DNA from: Lignipirellula cremea
GTDB lineage: Bacteria; Planctomycetota; Planctomycetia; Pirellulales; Pirellulaceae
NCBI RefSeq assembly: GCF_007751035.1
Contig: NZ_CP036433.1
Span: forward strand, 2,461,001 to 2,525,000
Length of the DNA stretch: 64,000 nucleotides
Direction of reading: 5' to 3'
A program made the translations under genes and the position numbers. Below are positions 9,119 through 17,544 of this stretch, piece after piece; the first letter of the stretch is position 1, and each line of letters opens with the position of its first letter. The notes beneath the pieces are model-generated. The model was not told where the DNA came from and did no database searches. It was given only the letters and a program-made list of their open reading frames with translations.

Positions 9119-9259
9119 CTGCCTCTCGCCGCCGTGGAACTCTTGATCGTCTGGGGCACGATCATCTGGTGTGTGGTTGCCATTTGGCCGCATTGCCGCT
9201 GGGTTGCCTTTGCTCACGTTCCATATCTGGATTGGGTGGAACGCCGGCCGAAAACATAG
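9119..9259 (+). pseudogene. TspO/MBR-like membrane protein, C-terminal fragment
   Basis: Same frame as the PQQ fragment. It has two hydrophobic stretches (AVELLIVWGTIIWCVVAIW and the Trp-rich VPYLDWV) in the order seen at the end of TspO/MBR proteins, where VPYLxWV is a hallmark of the last helix. Known family role: small tryptophan-rich membrane protein binding tetrapyrroles. Only about 45 residues remain and the final helix is altered, so this is a remnant. Identity moderately secure. Confidence 0.45.
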
Positions 9260-9310
9260 TCGCCTCAAACACGGTCGCTCATTTCGATTCGGGCTACTAC
9301 GGCACAATGT

Positions 9311-9436
9311 TTGCGTCAGTACGCTGAGAACAGCACCGTCAAGCGAGAAGAACCAGCGAAATACGTTCTGTTCCGCCCACTTCGGTGTCCGCTGTGTGCG
9401 GAAGCGACGCTGACCGCACACTTTTTTGCACACTAG
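9311..9436 (+). CDS. Short zinc-knuckle-like ORF or fragment
   Basis: 41 codons from a TTG. It contains YVLFRPLRCPLCAEATLTAH, with one CxxC pair like the second half of small planctomycete zinc-ribbon proteins. A first CxxC pair would be expected upstream but the sequence there does not show one, so this is probably a truncated copy. No ribosome binding site is apparent. Confidence 0.3.
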   Translation: MRQYAENSTVKREEPAKYVLFRPLRCPLCAEATLTAHFFAH

Positions 9437-9460
9437 ATTTGCCATTCATCAGAGAAAAAC

Positions 9461-9949
9461 ATGATTCACGAAGTTTCCGGCGACATCCTGCTTTCCAAAG
9501 CCCAGGCCATCGCTCACGGCATAGCACCAAACGACCACTTCGACCAGGGACTCGCCGCAGCGTTGCACGAAAAATGGCCGACGATGGTGAAAGATTTTCG
9601 ACACTATGCTCATCAGACTCATCCGAAACCAGGCGAACTTTGGACTTGGGGTGGCTTCGGCGTCCGTGTTTTCAACCTGATGACCCAGGAAGGCGAACAC
9701 ACTCACGGGGCTAAGCCCGGCAAGGCCAAGGCATCCAGCGTCAACCACTGCCTCAAGCGATTACGGCACGGGTTAGAGAAGGAGCAGATTACGAGTCTCG
9801 CTTTGCCGAAGCTGGCGACGGGCGTGGGCGGATTAGATTGGAACGAGGTATTGCCGCTGATCCACACCCACTTGGGCGATCTCGATATTCCAGTCTATGT
9901 CTACACGCACTACCAGCAGGGTGTCCAGGCAAACGAACCGGGAGTCTAA
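9461..9949 (+). CDS. Macrodomain (ADP-ribose-binding) protein
   Basis: 162 residues forming one macrodomain. The N-terminal strand is EVSGDILLSKAQAIAHGIAPNDHFDQGLAAALH, matching the ADP-ribose-binding loop of the family with Asp and the glycine-poor loop seen in the DUF4433/Appr-like branch. The second loop is LPKLATGVGGLDWNEV, the canonical LPxLxTGxGGLxW. Family members remove ADP-ribose from proteins or DNA, or bind its derivatives. It has no partner toxin next to it, so a DarT/DarG-type pair is not supported. The PP2C phosphatase gene follows by 29 bases, same strand. Appears intact. Confidence 0.8.
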   Translation: MIHEVSGDILLSKAQAIAHGIAPNDHFDQGLAAALHEKWPTMVKDFRHYAHQTHPKPGELWTWGGFGVRVFNLMTQEGEHTHGAKPGKAKASSVNHCLKRLRHGLEKEQITSLALPKLATGVGGLDWNEVLPLIHTHLGDLDIPVYVYTHYQQGVQANEPGV

Positions 9950-9978
9950 GATCGTCAAGGCTTGGTTATATCATTTTG

Positions 9979-10902
9979 ATGAATTCGGCTCCCCTCCTGA
10001 ACTCGCCTGGATATCCAATGTCTGCTACCGACGATGCCGTCGATTGTAAGCCTAACCCGCCGTTCGCATTACGTAGTTTCGGAATCAGCGACCGAGGACA
10101 AAAGCGAGATTCCAACGAGGACTGCTTCTCCATCGCCGAACTCGTGAGAACGCTGCGGGTTCATCAAACGAATCTTCCGCAGTCAAAAACGAGCCTTAGC
10201 TCACATCGAGCTTACGTTTTTTTGATTGCAGACGGCGTCGGCGGCAGTCACGCCGGAGAAGTCGCCAGCGGCCTCAGCGTGGCGACCATCGAGGACTTCT
10301 TGTTGAATACGCTCAAGCGATTCTCTAACTTGCAAGCTGGCGAGGAACAAGTTGCCTTGAGTGCGTTTAAGGAAGCTCTCTGTCAGGCCGACTCTCGCCT
10401 CTTCGAGGAAACGGCCAGCCATCCCGAATGGCAAGGAATGGGGACGACGCTCACGATGGCCTTTGCCGTCAATTGGCGTCTATTCGTGGCTCATGCAGGA
10501 GATAGTCGCTGCTATCTGTATTCCAGCGGGAAGCTACAGCAGTTGACCCAGGATCATACGATGACCGCTGAACTAGCTCGCCGTGGAGTGATTTCGGCGG
10601 AAAAAGCCGCCGGACATCCGTGGCGGCATGTTGTGACCAACATCCTCGGCGGCAAGGAGATGGGAGTCCAAGTTGAACTGCATAACCTCGATCTCCATCC
10701 CGACGACGTGCTGCTGCTTTGTTCCGATGGCCTGACGGAGATGGTGCCCGAAGATCAGGTCGCCACCGTTCTTCAACAAGAGAACGATCCGCAACGTGCT
10801 TGCGAACGACTGATAGCCGAGGCCAATCGTCTGGGAGGCAAGGATAACATCACTGCCATTGTCGCTCGCATCAGTCCCACAGGTTCAGGCTTGGATTCCT
10901 GA
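9979..10902 (+). CDS. PP2C-type serine/threonine protein phosphatase
   Basis: About 307 residues from ATG 9979 (a second in-frame ATG at 10018 is equally possible). Metal-binding motifs are in place: GQKRDSNEDC (motif 1), VFLIADGVGGSHAGE (motif 2, DGxGG), MGTTLTMAF, VAHAGDSRCYLY (GDSR), LLLCSDGLTEMV (SDGL) and GGKDNITAIV (DN). This is the PrpC/Stp1 class that reverses Hanks-type kinase phosphorylation, cytoplasmic and Mn/Mg dependent. Planctomycetes carry many Ser/Thr kinases, but none is adjacent. The gene is complete. Confidence 0.9.
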   Translation: MNSAPLLNSPGYPMSATDDAVDCKPNPPFALRSFGISDRGQKRDSNEDCFSIAELVRTLRVHQTNLPQSKTSLSSHRAYVFLIADGVGGSHAGEVASGLSVATIEDFLLNTLKRFSNLQAGEEQVALSAFKEALCQADSRLFEETASHPEWQGMGTTLTMAFAVNWRLFVAHAGDSRCYLYSSGKLQQLTQDHTMTAELARRGVISAEKAAGHPWRHVVTNILGGKEMGVQVELHNLDLHPDDVLLLCSDGLTEMVPEDQVATVLQQENDPQRACERLIAEANRLGGKDNITAIVARISPTGSGLDS

Positions 10903-11063
10903 ACGAAAATCGGGGTATAGGCCGAATAGTATGGCACGAAGATTTCGTGTCGTAAAAACGGAAACGTCTCCGAAGGATGTTCCCGACAAGTAGCCCGGTC
11001 CCTGGCCTGGAGCCACTCGCCCGACTAGATCGTAGCGGACCCTTCACCACCGTGGATTCACCG

Positions 11064-12080
11064 ATGAAACGACTGTTTTTGTGCGTCCTCCTACTCTCTT
11101 TTTCTACCGTTGTGGCTCAGGAGCCGAACGATTCGCAGCCTGAGTCACAAACCGCCAAGAGGAAACTTGCTCCACTACCACGGGCGGCGTCAGCGCCCAA
11201 CGACAATCCGACGACACCGGCCAAGGTTGAATTGGGGAAGACTTTGTTTTTCGACCCACGGTTATCCGGCGACAACAAAATGAGTTGTGCAACCTGCCAT
11301 ATTCCAGATAAGGCATACGGTGACGGACTTGCTCTTTCGCCAGGAGCGGGCGGAAAGCTCCTGGTGCGCAACACGCCAACGTGTCTCAACGTCGGCTTCT
11401 TAAATCGCTTTTTCTGGGATGGCCGTGCGGTTAGTCTCGAAGAACAGGCTCTTGGCCCAATTCAGTCCCCCGTGGAGATGAATCAGAATTTGGAGGAACT
11501 TGAAGCTGAACTCGCCGAAATTCCAGGCTATGTTTCCGAATTCGAGAAGGTGTTTGGAACAAAGCCGAGAAGCGACGGCATCGCCAAAGCACTTGCGGCA
11601 TTTCAGCGAACTCTCGTGACGGAACCATCGCCCTTCGACCGTTACCTTGAAGGCGACAAAGACGCTCTTTCCGACAGAGCCAAGAAGGGATTGGAATTGT
11701 TTCAGGGTGACGCTGGCTGTATTCGATGCCATAGCGGGCCGCTCCTGAGCGACGAGGAGTTCTACCGGATTGGCGTCTTTTCCAAGGACGAAGGTCGTGC
11801 AATCGTCACAGGGAAAAAGGAAGATCGGTATCGATTTCGTACACCAACGCTTCGTAACATTGCGCAAACCGGCCCCTACATGCACAATGGTTCGTTGAAG
11901 ACGCTTGAAAGCGTGGTCACGTTCTATTATCGAGACATTCCCGAAACGGGTCGGGATGGTCTGCCGCTCGATGCCGAAGCGCTTTCGGGCCAGAGTTATT
12001 CCGAGATTGGACTGATCGTGGAATTCCTCAAATCATTGACTGGCAAAACTCCAAAGGTCGTACCGCCGACCTTACCTTGA
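11064..12080 (+). CDS. Di-haem cytochrome c peroxidase (CcpA/MauG family), exported
   Basis: 338 residues from ATG 11064, which opens a signal peptide (MKRLFLCVLLLSFSTVVAQ). An upstream in-frame start at 10977 would add a non-signal leader. Two haem-c motifs are seen, CATCH (about residue 78) and CIRCH (about residue 219), with the family landmarks LGKTLFFDPRLS, RNTPTCLNVGF, FRTPTLRNIAQTGPYMHNG (distal Met/His region) and a C-terminal ALSGQSYSEIGLIVEFLKSL. Family role: periplasmic reduction of hydrogen peroxide, or oxidation of small substrates in MauG-like members. It is a single gene and looks intact. Confidence 0.88.
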   Translation: MKRLFLCVLLLSFSTVVAQEPNDSQPESQTAKRKLAPLPRAASAPNDNPTTPAKVELGKTLFFDPRLSGDNKMSCATCHIPDKAYGDGLALSPGAGGKLLVRNTPTCLNVGFLNRFFWDGRAVSLEEQALGPIQSPVEMNQNLEELEAELAEIPGYVSEFEKVFGTKPRSDGIAKALAAFQRTLVTEPSPFDRYLEGDKDALSDRAKKGLELFQGDAGCIRCHSGPLLSDEEFYRIGVFSKDEGRAIVTGKKEDRYRFRTPTLRNIAQTGPYMHNGSLKTLESVVTFYYRDIPETGRDGLPLDAEALSGQSYSEIGLIVEFLKSLTGKTPKVVPPTLP

Positions 12081-12120
12081 CAGGGAAATTGCCACCGAAC
12101 GGGGGCAGTTAAGGTACGGG

Positions 12121-12779
12121 TTGCTGCGAAGGAGGATGGCTGACCGCCTACGAGGTCGGCAGCAGCTTGACCGGCGAGCGTCAAGAATTGGAAGCGACGA
12201 AGCACAGCAACAGGTCAGTCAGTTGGCTGACTTCGATTACGTTGGCTATCTCGCTCGATCACTGCGGAGCGCCGGATTTTCCGACGATCAAATCGACCCG
12301 CTAACGCAGGACACCGTGGTTGAATATTAGTCCAGCCCGGTCAACTAATAGCTGGATGGGACGGTGAATCGCCTCTCATTGCCCGATTCAAATTGAGCGT
12401 CCGCAATGCCGTTCTCAACCTGCGAGAAAAGCGAATGACCCGGCAAAGACGTATCCCAGCGACTTCGATTACCGCCGTGCCACGCATTGCGATACCGGCA
12501 CCGCAGGCGTCAGACGAATCGTTAATTGACGCCTTCAAAGCGTTCCTGCGAGAACGGCACGGAGAGTAAGCCGTCCAAATCTTTGACCAACGGTTGCACG
12601 GCGGCGATGTGAGCGAACTCGTCGGCAATGGACATGCGGTCAAGCAACTGGTCCAGAAGATCAAATCCGCCGCTCGTGAATTTGCCGCAAATGTTCCCGA
12701 ATTCCTTGGGATGGTCGAAAGGGCGATGGAAGGCGAGGCGAGGACGGTTGCTCGCAGGTTTGCCGGGAAACAAAAATGA
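12121..12779 (+). pseudogene. Degenerate planctomycete helical protein: one frameshift and one internal stop
   Basis: Three pieces read as one protein. The first frame gives DYVGYLARSLRSAGFSDDQI then DPLTQDTVV up to about 12322. The frame 0 continuation gives ILVQPGQLIAGWDGESPLIA and RFKLSVRNAVLNLREKR. After an in-frame TAA at 12567, the same frame gives AVQIFDQRLHGGDVSELVG and a C-terminal helix pair to 12779. The smooth continuation on both sides of each lesion argues that the gene was intact recently. The helical layout with a central RFKxxVRNA segment resembles sigma-like or DNA-binding planctomycete proteins, but I do not name a function. Confidence 0.65.
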
Positions 12780-12866
12780 TTGTGGGTGAGTGCTGGGAAT
12801 GACCGATTGGGCTCTGCCTGGTAAAATGGTATTCCCGAAACCCAAAATCATCAGGACCACACCACC

Positions 12867-13553
12867 ATGCCACAAAAATATCTTACCAGCATCGGGCTGC
12901 TGCTGTTTTCACTCCCACTCGCCGCCCAGGAGAAGAGCGTCAATCCCGGCGTCAACAAGTCCTTTGAGACGCCGAATGTACCGGAATTCGTTGAGCGATT
13001 TGAACGTGAAGGGCGGGACGCCTTCGATCATCGCCAGGAAGTTGTTGCGGCGCTCCGGTTGAAACCGGGCATGGCTGTCGCCGATGTGGGCGCAGGCACG
13101 GGGCTGTTCACTCGGATGTTCTCGCCATTACTAGGCGAAAAGGGGAAAGTCTACGCCGTGGACATCTCCGAAGAATTCGTCGCTCACGTCGAACGGATCG
13201 CCAAGGAACAGAAACAGAACAACATCGTCGGCGTGGTCTGCAAGCCGGATTCGGTAGTGCTCCCTCCGGCTTCGGTCGATTTGGTCTTCATCTGCGACAC
13301 CTACCACCACTTCGAGTTTCCGCACAAGACGATGCGGTCGATCCATCGAGCCTTGAAGCCGGGTGGCAAGGTTGTTCTGATTGACTTCCACCGGATCGAA
13401 GGCGTCAGCAGTGAGTGGACGATGGGACACGTCCGGGCTGGTCAAGAAATCTTCACGAAAGAGATCGTCGAGGCCGGGTTCAAACAGGTGGCTGAGAAGC
13501 AAGGGCTGCTGAAAGAGTCGTACTTCGTGTGGTTTGAGAAAGTCGGAGAATGA
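12867..13553 (+). CDS. Exported class I SAM-dependent methyltransferase
   Basis: 228 residues. A short signal peptide (MPQKYLTSIGLLLFSLPLAAQ) precedes a Rossmann methyltransferase domain: motif I VADVGAGTGLFTRMF (about residues 72-86), motif II acidic VYAVDISEEF, motif IV-like DLVFICDTYHHFEFP and KPGGKVVLIDF. This is the UbiE/Methyltransf_11-type fold. Export is odd because S-adenosylmethionine is cytoplasmic; similar signal-bearing methyltransferases are seen in other bacteria without a known substrate. It converges with the ars operon. It lacks the conserved cysteines of ArsM, so arsenite methylation is not supported. Confidence 0.8.
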   Translation: MPQKYLTSIGLLLFSLPLAAQEKSVNPGVNKSFETPNVPEFVERFEREGRDAFDHRQEVVAALRLKPGMAVADVGAGTGLFTRMFSPLLGEKGKVYAVDISEEFVAHVERIAKEQKQNNIVGVVCKPDSVVLPPASVDLVFICDTYHHFEFPHKTMRSIHRALKPGGKVVLIDFHRIEGVSSEWTMGHVRAGQEIFTKEIVEAGFKQVAEKQGLLKESYFVWFEKVGE

Positions 13554-13701
13554 ACCCCGGGATGGTCGGCAATGATGCGGTTTCTCTAAAATCTCCACGT
13601 CGATCTGATCGCCGCATGGATGATTGCAAAAATACCCGAGCGCCCGGCAAAGCAGGCAGGCACAAACCTGCTTGCCGGTCAGGGCGTCGGCAGATTCTCC
13701 A

Positions 13702-15480
13702 TCAGGTGGAGACAGATACCTCTGTCTTGGATCGTGCAAGCTCTAGCAGTCGCTCGCTTCCGGTTGGCTCGTGCGTGAGCCAAGGAACGATTGCGACTCT
13801 CGGGGCGACTTGCTGAACTCGCTCGATGTGCTGTCGCTCTTGTGCGGCTCGGGCTACCAGCAAGGGGTCGTTGGGGGCCGCCGCCGCCAGGGAAGAATTG
13901 ATGACCCATGCCCAAGGCTCAATCCCCGCACGACGCAGATCGGCCTGGAGCGATTCGGCCTCCAGCACGGGCGTCGTCTCAGGCAAGGTGACGACCAGCA
14001 TTTTGGTCTGCCTGGGGTCTTGCAACCGCATCATGGGAGTCACCACATGCGCACCGGGGGCGATGTTGCGAACGACATCACGATGATAGGAACCCGTAGC
14101 ATCGAGCAACAGCAGCGTGTGGCCTGTGGGAGCCGTGTCAACGACAACGAATTTCGTTCTGGACTCTTTCATAACCCGTGAAAGCGCCTGAAATACGGCA
14201 ATCTCCTCGGTGCAGGGCGAACGCAAATCCTCCTCCAGAAGAATACGCCCCGCCTCATCGAGATTCTTTCCTTTGGTCCGCATGACATTCTGACGATAGC
14301 GATCTCGTTCAATCTGCGGGTCGATTCGACTCACCGCCAGATGGGGAAACGTGGATTCCACGGTCATCGAAAGATGGGCCGCAGGGTCCGTCGTGGTCAG
14401 ATGGACCGCATGACCACGAGCAGCAAGAGCGACGGCAATTGCTGCGGCGACAGTTGTTTTACCGACCCCGCCTTTTCCCAGCACCATCACAAGTCCATGC
14501 TCATCCTTTTCAATCTCATCAATTAAGTTAGATAGCGGTGGCACGGACAGAGAGACTTGGGATGTTGTACTCGGCGATACTGGCAATGCTTCCGACTTCT
14601 CCGAAAGCAAAGCCCGCAAGGTGGCGAGTCCCACCATGTTTCTCGGCTGCAATGGCACCTGATCCCTCGACAAAGATACGAGTGCGGCAGGCATTGCGAG
14701 CATGGCCGCTTTTTCTCGTTCCCGCAGGGCCAGGGCCAAAGGGTCATCGCTGCCGTTCTCAGGCAGGGTTCCATTGATGACCAGTTGCTGGTTCTTGATG
14801 CCCAACGTCGCCAGTTCAAGACTGGTGCGATCTGCTTCCGCTAGAGATGCTTTCTGGGGGCGTGAGACAAGCACAACGGACGTGGTGTCGCCATTCGCCA
14901 ACAGCGCCACTGCATGAGCGTATTTTTGCCGCTGCTTCTCCAAGCCAGAAAGCGGCCCTAAACAGGATGCACCGGATTCATTGGAATCAAGAAAATTAGT
15001 CCATGCCGTGGGCAGTTGGAGAAGCCGAAGCGTGTGGCCGGTGGGAGCCGTATCAAAGATAATGTGATCGTACTTTTCGGTCGCCATATCATCGGTCAGC
15101 AGTCCCGTGAACTCGTCAAAGGCAGCGATCTCCGTGGTGCAAGCGCCGGAGAGTTGCTCCTCCATCCCCTTGACCGTCTCCGCAGGCAGCACGTCTCGCA
15201 CGGGACCGACAATGCGATCTCGATACGCCTGGGCCGCTGCCTCTGGATTGATATTCAGAGCAAACAGGCCGGAAGCGCCGGGAATTGCTGTGGGGTCATG
15301 CTCCCCAATCGTGATCCCGAACACCTGTCCGAGATTGGAGGCCGGATCAGTGCTGACCAGCAAGACCCTTCGTCCGGCGTCCGCCAGCGCAATCGCCGTG
15401 GCGCAAGCGAGCGAAGTCTTGCCCACCCCGCCTTTGCCGGTGAATAACATAAGCCGTGTCGGCTGTTCTAAGAGTCTCAT
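13702..15480 (-). CDS. arsA: Arsenite-stimulated ATPase ArsA
   Basis: About 592 residues from ATG 15480 (a TTG two codons upstream is the alternative). Tandem A1 and A2 halves each carry a deviant Walker A, FTGKGGVGKTS and LGKGGVGKTTV, and a signature DTAPTGHTLRLL / DTAPTGHTLLLL. The three metal-site cysteines are present: SGACTTEI, GASCLGPL and RSPCTEEI. The protein drives As(III)/Sb(III) extrusion by energising the ArsB or Acr3 pump. No pump gene is found next to it, so it may act with one encoded elsewhere or be orphaned. It is the last gene of arsR-arsD-arsA, 28 bases after arsD. Confidence 0.95.
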   Translation of the reverse strand: MRLLEQPTRLMLFTGKGGVGKTSLACATAIALADAGRRVLLVSTDPASNLGQVFGITIGEHDPTAIPGASGLFALNINPEAAAQAYRDRIVGPVRDVLPAETVKGMEEQLSGACTTEIAAFDEFTGLLTDDMATEKYDHIIFDTAPTGHTLRLLQLPTAWTNFLDSNESGASCLGPLSGLEKQRQKYAHAVALLANGDTTSVVLVSRPQKASLAEADRTSLELATLGIKNQQLVINGTLPENGSDDPLALALREREKAAMLAMPAALVSLSRDQVPLQPRNMVGLATLRALLSEKSEALPVSPSTTSQVSLSVPPLSNLIDEIEKDEHGLVMVLGKGGVGKTTVAAAIAVALAARGHAVHLTTTDPAAHLSMTVESTFPHLAVSRIDPQIERDRYRQNVMRTKGKNLDEAGRILLEEDLRSPCTEEIAVFQALSRVMKESRTKFVVVDTAPTGHTLLLLDATGSYHRDVVRNIAPGAHVVTPMMRLQDPRQTKMLVVTLPETTPVLEAESLQADLRRAGIEPWAWVINSSLAAAAPNDPLLVARAAQERQHIERVQQVAPRVAIVPWLTHEPTGSERLLELARSKTEVSVST

Positions 15481-15508
15481 GGTCAACTTTCTGACTGATT
15501 CAAATGAG

Positions 15509-15901
15509 TTAGCAGCAAGAGGACGAAGAATTTCCTGTCGCCCCCCGGTTGTCGCAGCAGCCTGAGTTCATCACGGGAAGGCTGGAGGCCGAACTCAGTG
15601 GTATGCCGGTCCAACTCGCCAACTGCGTGCGGCTGGGAAAGACTCCTCGGCTTACGACCGCATCGTTCACCACAACAACAGGCAAGCAATCGCTGCCATG
15701 CTGCTTTAACTCGGCAAGTACAATCTTGCTGGCGGCGAAGAGTTCGGACTGGTGTGCAGGGTTGATTCGCTGCACCTGGACGCCTTGCCGCTCCAACCAT
15801 TGAAGGTCGGAGGCGAACGACACGAGCGCCGGGTCAACCTCTGGGCCGCAAACTCCACTCGAACAGCACAACGGCCTGTCAAACACTTGTAATTTGGTCA
15901 T
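15509..15901 (-). CDS. arsD: Arsenic metallochaperone ArsD
   Basis: 130 residues, a thioredoxin-like fold. The Cys set needed for As(III) transfer is present: vicinal CC at residues 12-13 and Cys18 (PLCCSSGVCGPEVDP), plus a C-terminal vicinal pair region (GCCDNRG and a final CC). The middle matches ArsD (DLQWLERQGVQVQR, LPVVVVNDAVV). ArsD hands arsenite to ArsA and weakly represses the operon. It lies between arsR (56 bases upstream) and arsA, the usual order. Confidence 0.93.
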   Translation of the reverse strand: MTKLQVFDRPLCCSSGVCGPEVDPALVSFASDLQWLERQGVQVQRINPAHQSELFAASKIVLAELKQHGSDCLPVVVVNDAVVSRGVFPSRTQLASWTGIPLSSASSLPVMNSGCCDNRGATGNSSSSCC

Positions 15902-15957
15902 ATCGACTTCCCTTTCTCAATGCAGCACACTCGGCTGCGATGATTCTTCCGAACTGC

Positions 15958-16350
15958 TCATTTGCAATCCGGTCTTGTTTCAGGTCGGTTCCGGTCGCCA
16001 ACCTCCTCCATGAGACATAATCCCTGATCCATCAACGACCGAACGCACAGGTCCACGACCCGGTAGTAAATGCTGATCCCGTCTCGCCTTGATGCGAGGA
16101 TGCCCAAGTCGGAGAGCCGTTGAAGCTGGTTGGATACGGCTTGGGGCTTCATTCCGACCGAAGCGGCGAGGTCGGTTACGCAGAGTTCCTCGGCCCTGAT
16201 GAGAGCGTGCAATAGTCGCAACCGGGTATCATTCGCCAGCACCTTGAACACGGCTGCCAGCCCTCCTGCCTGGATCGGAGAAAGCAGCGGTCGTGCTTTC
16301 AAATCGGGCTGGGTGCAACATTCGTCTTTCTTGTTTCTGGGCGTCTTCAT
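15958..16350 (-). CDS. arsR: ArsR/SmtB-family arsenical-responsive repressor
   Basis: 130 residues with a winged helix: AVFKVLANDTRLRLLHALI, then ELCVTDLAASVGMKPQAVSNQLQRL (recognition helix), then the wing GILASRRDGISIYYRVVD. A Cys sits in the ELCVTDLA helix, where ArsR-type sensors bind As(III). Two further Cys at residues 11-12 and Cys near the C-terminus (DLCVRSL, GLCLMEE) could complete a site. An inverted repeat 15 bases upstream of the start is the likely operator. It is the first gene of the operon. Confidence 0.93.
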   Translation of the reverse strand: MKTPRNKKDECCTQPDLKARPLLSPIQAGGLAAVFKVLANDTRLRLLHALIRAEELCVTDLAASVGMKPQAVSNQLQRLSDLGILASRRDGISIYYRVVDLCVRSLMDQGLCLMEEVGDRNRPETRPDCK

Positions 16351-16364
16351 GGCGGCTCCTTATT

Positions 16365-16386
16365 ACACTATTACATTATGTAGTGT
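16365..16386. promoter_or_regulatory. Probable ArsR operator
   Basis: ACACTA (16365-16370) and TAGTGT (16381-16386) form a perfect inverted repeat around a 10-base AT-rich centre, extendable to 9-base arms with one mismatch. It lies 15 bases upstream of arsR in an AT-rich patch. Position and symmetry fit the dimeric binding site of an ArsR repressor. Confidence 0.7.
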
Positions 16387-16484
16387 ATTGCCGGGAAGTC
16401 AAGGGCAAGAAATTGATGGAAAATTGCTGGAAAGGGCCGGAGAGTCGATGCGGAACCAACTCAGGCCCGGCAGATCAAAGGCCC

Positions 16485-16745
16485 TTACTTCAACAGCAGC
16501 AACAGCATGACCACCGGCGTCTTGGTCTTAATCGAGTGCTTGAGGTTGGGGGCCTTCCTGTACGTCGTCGCCAAGGTCCACAGTTGCTTTGCCCTCCACG
16601 AAGAAGAGCATGGCCGGTTTCGCCGCCATGTGTTCGGAGAGTTCATGGCCCTGGCCGGACCCGAAGACCACCGCCTTGATGTGGTCATCCTGGTAGATTG
16701 TGCGGCTCAGGATGCCGTCCGCAGGCGGGTCGGCTTCCTTGGTGC
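16485..16745 (-). pseudogene. Cupin protein, decayed copy
   Basis: The minus strand reads ADPPADGILSRTIYQDDHIK, then the cupin core FGSGQGHELSEHMAAKPAML, then FFVEGKATVDLGDDV. The frame then breaks near 16565 and the end (NLKHSIKTKTPVVMLLLLLK) continues one frame over. Compared with the related gene at 21279, about 10 residues (the GTWVHMPA segment) are missing at the break. The N-terminus is also lost against a different gene at about 16750. The metal-binding His (SEHMAAKP) and Glu remain, but the second His motif is deleted. Non-functional. Confidence 0.75.
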
Positions 16746-16756
16746 CTGGACCATTC

Positions 16757-17398
16757 CTACCTCTTCTCCAACACCAAATCCAACACCCAGCAGCCTCGCA
16801 CATGCGGTTCAGCTTGTCGGCAATGTTCAAGAATTTGGCTGTCCGTGCAGCCCGCAGCTTCCAATGCTTCGCCGAGTTCCGGCATTCGCTCAAATTCTCG
16901 TTGATCGTAAATCGAATGGGCCGTGGTGACGACCGAGAGCGTCTGCCAACTTTGATCAAAGCTGACTTGCTGGAAAGGGTTGCCGAAGATGTCTCGGAGG
17001 AGGGCTAACTGCTGCCCTTTTTCGCTTTCCGAATTGAAGACCCATAGCGGATACATTGCCGCTGACCCGACTGTTCTGGTGGAGGACCAGGCACATCCCT
17101 TCGCATTCTGCGGGACGCCCGTCACACCCTGCAAGCCGCTTCGTTCCAGGGCTGCGCCGCTGTCTTTCTTGGATTGGGCAAGTTCCTTTCGAGACGCCTG
17201 CCCGTCAGCAAATCGTTCAGCAACCTCGACGGCGATGCGGAAAGGATTTTCGGCCAGATGATTCCAAATCGATCGACAGAAGGCGCAACTAAACAATCGC
17301 AGTTTTCGCTCAAAGCCGTTTGCGTGCAGGTAAGCGACCATCTTTTGAGGATCGTCGCACGCCATCCATTCGGATTCGGTCATTGTTTCGGTTGTCAT
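16757..17398 (-). CDS. Conserved planctomycete hypothetical protein (MTEAEWxAC family)
   Basis: About 213 residues. Recognisable family marks are TESEWMACDDPQKMVAYL, KLRLFSCAFCRSIWNHL (Cys pair in a helix), LLRDIFGNPFQQVSFD and GCTDSQILEHCRQ with PHVRGCWVLDLVLEK at the end. The family is highly expanded in Gemmata-type planctomycetes, without a known role. The middle (about residues 75-125) differs from the relatives I recall. Start is uncertain between 17383 and 17425; 17398 is a compromise. The 3' end lies against the decayed cupin. Confidence 0.6.
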   Translation of the reverse strand: MTTETMTESEWMACDDPQKMVAYLHANGFERKLRLFSCAFCRSIWNHLAENPFRIAVEVAERFADGQASRKELAQSKKDSGAALERSGLQGVTGVPQNAKGCAWSSTRTVGSAAMYPLWVFNSESEKGQQLALLRDIFGNPFQQVSFDQSWQTLSVVTTAHSIYDQREFERMPELGEALEAAGCTDSQILEHCRQAEPHVRGCWVLDLVLEKR

Positions 17399-17544
17399 TC
17401 CGGCCATTGTCCCTTGTTCGACCACGCTGGGACAAGCCCGCTCCCGCCGGCGGGCAATGCAGACAAAGTCAGAACGTAGCTAAATCCCGCCGATTTTCGA
17501 GTCATGTACATAGGAGGACAAGACACCAATTCAAAGGAGCCGAC

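Noticed and set aside
9461-9949. DarT/DarG-type toxin-antitoxin pair
   Set aside because: Only the macrodomain protein is present; no ART-type toxin gene lies next to it.
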